Origin: CAYGZL01 sp964354345
GTDB lineage: Bacteria; Chloroflexota; Anaerolineae; Anaerolineales; UBA4823
Length of the DNA stretch: 8,788 nucleotides
Assembly: GCA_964354345.1 (NCBI GenBank)
Contig: CAYGZL010000161.1
Coordinates: 1-8,788, forward strand
Direction: 5' to 3'
Shown here: positions 6,785 through 8,788 of the stretch, in pieces
How positions within the stretch are numbered: the stretch's first letter is position 1
How the letters are laid out: each line of letters opens with the position of its first letter
Program-made: the position numbers and the translations under genes
The notes under the pieces: generated by a model
The model's database searches: none
Seen by the model: the letters and a program-made list of their open reading frames with translations, nothing else
What the model was told of the DNA's origin: nothing

Positions 6785-7690
6785 CTAAGCACACTGGATA
6801 GCCGTTAACACTTCCTGGGGGGCGTCTTGTTGCACATTGTGACCGGCTGCGGGGATTTCATGCAACACCGCGCCCGGCTGGAGCTTCGCTAACCAACGAC
6901 CATTATCGACCGGCATGATCTGGTCAGCGCTCCCCCACACAATTGTGGTCGGCGTCCTCATCTGAGCCAGGCGGTCAGATAGGCCGCGTTGCTGTCCAGC
7001 AGTCCAGCGGGCGAGATGGCGTAGTGTCGAAAAGAATGCGGCGCGTTGGGCATCGTCCCAAACCCGCTGGTTGACACGTTCAAGCAAGAAGGCGCGTTCC
7101 TCTACGGAGAGATTCGCCAGGTTGGCATGGTAGGGCTCCAGCGTACGGTATGCAGCCTGCGGGTCACGGCGCAGGCGGGTGTAAAGCCATTCACCCAGAC
7201 CTGGCGCGAGCATCAACAGGGTTTGCAGGTTGAATTTCTGAGTTTTCACCAGCAACGAACCTGAGATGAGCACCAACCGCTGGACTCGTTCAGGGTGGGA
7301 CAGCGTCAAGCAGTGGGCGATGACCCCGCCCAGGGAGTGACCGACCAGGACTGCCTGCGCCACGCTGGCGAGATCCATCAGCTCCAGAACCGCAGCACAG
7401 AGGAAGGGTACTGTGTAGGTGCGCCGTGGTTTGGCGCTGCGTCCGAAGCCGGGCAAGTCCAGGGCGATCACCCGTTGCTGCTGTGCGAGCAGCGGTAGCT
7501 GGCCGCGCCAGGTATCAGCCTCATCGCCCAGCCCGTGAATCAACACATAAGCTGGCAGCGAGGGTGAGGTTGCAGAAGATGCACCGGTATCATAACAAAA
7601 CAGATCCAATCCGGCTCGGGGCAGCGCCAGTTGCCTGGTCCAATGACCCCAACCCGGATAGGGAGCCATGGGTTGTTGGTATGGGTTCAT
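6785..7690 (-). CDS. Alpha/beta-fold hydrolase
   Basis: This 301-residue serine hydrolase has the full alpha/beta-hydrolase set. The oxyanion-hole motif HGLG is at 52-55. D78-LPGFGRS follows at 78-85. The nucleophile elbow GHSLGG has Ser119. The acid is Asp256 in WGSADQIMP, and the catalytic His is 284 in AAGHNV. The cap region around 145-230 is rich in Leu, Arg and Ala and will set the substrate. The overall form is that of the haloalkane-dehalogenase/epoxide-hydrolase/esterase superfamily. Serine as nucleophile argues for an esterase, lipase or C-C hydrolase rather than a dehalogenase. There is no signal peptide, so it is cytoplasmic. It starts 10 bases after the DUF1349 stop, with only a weak AAGAG ahead of its ATG, so the two are probably co-transcribed. 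The substrate is unknown. Confidence 0.93.
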   Translation of the reverse strand: MNPYQQPMAPYPGWGHWTRQLALPRAGLDLFCYDTGASSATSPSLPAYVLIHGLGDEADTWRGQLPLLAQQQRVIALDLPGFGRSAKPRRTYTVPFLCAAVLELMDLASVAQAVLVGHSLGGVIAHCLTLSHPERVQRLVLISGSLLVKTQKFNLQTLLMLAPGLGEWLYTRLRRDPQAAYRTLEPYHANLANLSVEERAFLLERVNQRVWDDAQRAAFFSTLRHLARWTAGQQRGLSDRLAQMRTPTTIVWGSADQIMPVDNGRWLAKLQPGAVLHEIPAAGHNVQQDAPQEVLTAIQCA

Positions 7691-7700
7691 CTGGATCTCT

Positions 7701-8315
7701 TCAAACCCCAGCGCGGATATTCCCGATCGAACGACTTTCCACGCTGAAGCTCAGGAAGTCAACCGTGGTGCCGGGACCTGCCGGGCTTTGCGCCACCAAT
7801 CCCACCTGGATGGTCGGAGGCAACTCCAGGCGAAAGACGCGCACCATGCGCCAGGAATGGCCATCCAGGGCGTAGTGCAGGCCAAACTGGTGCCCCAGGC
7901 GCACGAGTTGCAGCCATAACGCGGGAACCGTCAGATCAACCCCGTTTGCGTCATCAGAAATCCCATTCGTAACCACCGAGACAGCCGCGGTGGTGCCGAG
8001 GTCGGTTTTCTCAAAGCATAGCTTGACCCAATGTCCGTCGTCCAGGCGCGCCATCAACGCGCCGGCATCCCAGGTGGTGTGAAAATCTGGCCGGACATAC
8101 GTCTGGGCAACGAAATCACCCGTGACGGGTCGCCACAGGAAGGATGCATTCAAATTGGGTGAACTGCCATCCGGGTTTAGAAAGTAATCTGTTTTACCAG
8201 GTACAATCACGTGTAACCCCACGCCTGGGAGAGGTTCCCAACCCAGGGGTGGGTTGAGCCAACTAAAGGAGTTAAGGGCCAGGAAATCGGGAGTAATTTT
8301 TTCCAGCAGGTTCAT
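7701..8315 (-). CDS. DUF1349 family protein (concanavalin A-like fold)
   Basis: The 204 residues match the DUF1349 family, a jelly-roll (concanavalin A-like) fold related to yeast Ree1, 'regulation of enolase 1'. Recognisable blocks are GDFVAQTYV (66-74), DAGALMAR (83-90), HWVKLCFE (95-102) and VSVVTNGISDDANG (112-125), which is the most typical part. No enzymatic activity is established for the family; sugar or polymer binding is a reasonable guess. There is no signal peptide. I chose the ATG at 8315 because AAAGG (8324-8328) lies eight bases upstream. A GTG at 8324 in the same frame would add three residues (M-L-L) but overlaps that ribosome binding site. It is followed closely by the alpha/beta hydrolase, which suggests a shared task, perhaps with an ester or glycoconjugate. 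Confidence 0.9.
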   Translation of the reverse strand: MNLLEKITPDFLALNSFSWLNPPLGWEPLPGVGLHVIVPGKTDYFLNPDGSSPNLNASFLWRPVTGDFVAQTYVRPDFHTTWDAGALMARLDDGHWVKLCFEKTDLGTTAAVSVVTNGISDDANGVDLTVPALWLQLVRLGHQFGLHYALDGHSWRMVRVFRLELPPTIQVGLVAQSPAGPGTTVDFLSFSVESRSIGNIRAGV

Positions 8316-8383
8316 GAGCAACACCTTTCATAGGGATGGGATATATATTTAACGCAATATCGCCAGGATGCATAAGGCGTTAG

Positions 8384-8416
8384 AGGTATTATACCTTTGC
8401 GCCTTTGAATTGTTGC
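8384..8416 (-). promoter_or_regulatory. Candidate promoter of the DUF1349-hydrolase unit with an inverted repeat over the -10
   Basis: A TATAAT (8388-8393, minus strand) lies about 73 bases before the DUF1349 ATG. Seventeen bases upstream is GCAACA (8411-8416), a weak -35. The -10 is embedded in the perfect inverted repeat AGGTAT-A-ATACCT (8384-8396), which could be an operator. The rest of the gap 8316-8466 shows no gene. Confidence 0.45.
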
Positions 8417-8466
8417 GTCTCTACGTTAACCAGGAAAAGGAATGTTGCCTGACCGGATCACCCTCC

Positions 8467-8637
8467 TTATTGGCCAGACAGCATCACCGTAATTGTGAAC
8501 CAGATGAGCAGCACCCCGATCAGCCCCTGACGAATCACGGTCTGCAGGGGAAATGCCGAAGCGAGGATGACGCCAAGAGGAACACTCCAGACGAAATAGT
8601 GATTGATAAAGAGGGTGAACAATTTTTTACGGGACAT
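8467..8637 (-). CDS. Small two-helix membrane protein (56 residues)
   Basis: An ATG at 8637 opens a 56-residue reading frame ending in TAA at 8467-8469. It begins MSRKKLFTLF and has hydrophobic segments at about 12-30 and 37-53, joined by a short polar turn with Arg36. The Lys/Arg-rich start predicts both ends in the cytoplasm. GGAGGT lies just upstream of the ATG (about 8642-8647) and is one of the strongest ribosome binding sites here. It lies 37 bases after the truncated upstream gene. I do not recognise the family. Short membrane proteins of this shape are often accessory subunits, but no partner can be named. Confidence 0.72.
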   Translation of the reverse strand: MSRKKLFTLFINHYFVWSVPLGVILASAFPLQTVIRQGLIGVLLIWFTITVMLSGQ

Positions 8638-8674
8638 CCCTACCTCCCAAAATTATTCAAATCCACTTCGTTGA

Positions 8675-8788
8675 CTAAGGTTCAGTCGACTCCATACCAG
8701 CAGTTTGTTTCGGCTGCCCGCCCAGACGGGGCTGGGGGCTGGCGTCCAGGAATTGATCCAGGAATGAGCGCGCTTCCGGGTGATCCAC
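8675..8788 (-). CDS. 3' end of an unidentified gene (truncated at the right edge)
   Basis: The minus-strand frame entering at 8788 is open for 37 codons and stops with TAG at 8675-8677. The encoded tail reads VDHPEARSFLDQFLD and then a Pro/Gln/Gly-rich end, a plausible protein C-terminus with codon use like its neighbours. The gene's identity cannot be told from this fragment. It precedes the small membrane protein by 37 bases on the same strand and may share its transcript. Confidence 0.5.
   Translation of the reverse strand: MDHPEARSFLDQFLDASPQPRLGGQPKQTAGMESTEP

Noticed and set aside
7046..7919. Plus-strand frames over the hydrolase and DUF1349 genes
   Set aside because: Both minus-strand genes show family motifs. 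The plus-strand frames are antisense shadows without domains.
1..8788. CRISPR arrays, tRNA/rRNA genes, insertion sequences, prophage or toxin-antitoxin genes
   Set aside because: No spaced direct repeats of array length, cloverleaf sequences, transposase motifs or terminal inverted repeats were seen on either strand.

Overview
The window reads as a bacterial chromosome segment, most likely from the phylum Chloroflexota (Anaerolineae-like). That assignment is an inference. It rests on the style of the large Ser/Thr kinase (N-terminal wording of the 'LGPYRIVSQLGEGGFATVYKGYQ' type with zinc ribbon and membrane segments added), the DUF1349 and alpha/beta-hydrolase neighbours, and moderately GC-rich coding DNA with AT-rich gaps. 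No rRNA, tRNA, CRISPR array, transposase or phage gene was seen.

Layout. Positions 1-1625 (minus) hold almost all of an ABC-F type duplicated ATPase; its last residues lie off the left edge. Its 266-base upstream gap (1626-1891) has a strong sigma70-type promoter and a leader of about 140 nt with two hairpins and a perfect 14-bp palindrome. Divergent from it, 1892-2212 (plus) encodes a small single-domain cupin. Everything further right is on the minus strand. 2247-3179 is a membrane protein made of two copies of a 'two helices plus PH-like domain' unit. It lies only 9 bases after 3189-6644, an 1151-residue membrane-anchored Ser/Thr kinase. Upstream lie an alpha/beta hydrolase (6785-7690), a DUF1349 protein (7701-8315, 10 bases from the hydrolase), an unassigned two-helix membrane protein of 56 residues (8467-8637), and the tail of an unidentified gene (8675-8788).

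How the parts may work together. There appear to be three minus-strand transcription units: the kinase with its PH-like partner; DUF1349 with the hydrolase; and the small membrane protein with the truncated gene. The kinase has all catalytic residues, so it should be active. It probably senses or integrates something through its zinc ribbon, coiled-coil and membrane parts, and the tandem PH-like protein is the obvious candidate partner at the membrane. The ABC-F ATPase probably acts on the ribosome, and its structured leader suggests it is inducible.

The most notable items are the unusual kinase architecture, its coupling to a duplicated TM/PH-like protein, and the ABC-F leader with stacked inverted repeats, one of which matches the GAAC-N4-GTTC form of Gram-positive LexA boxes.
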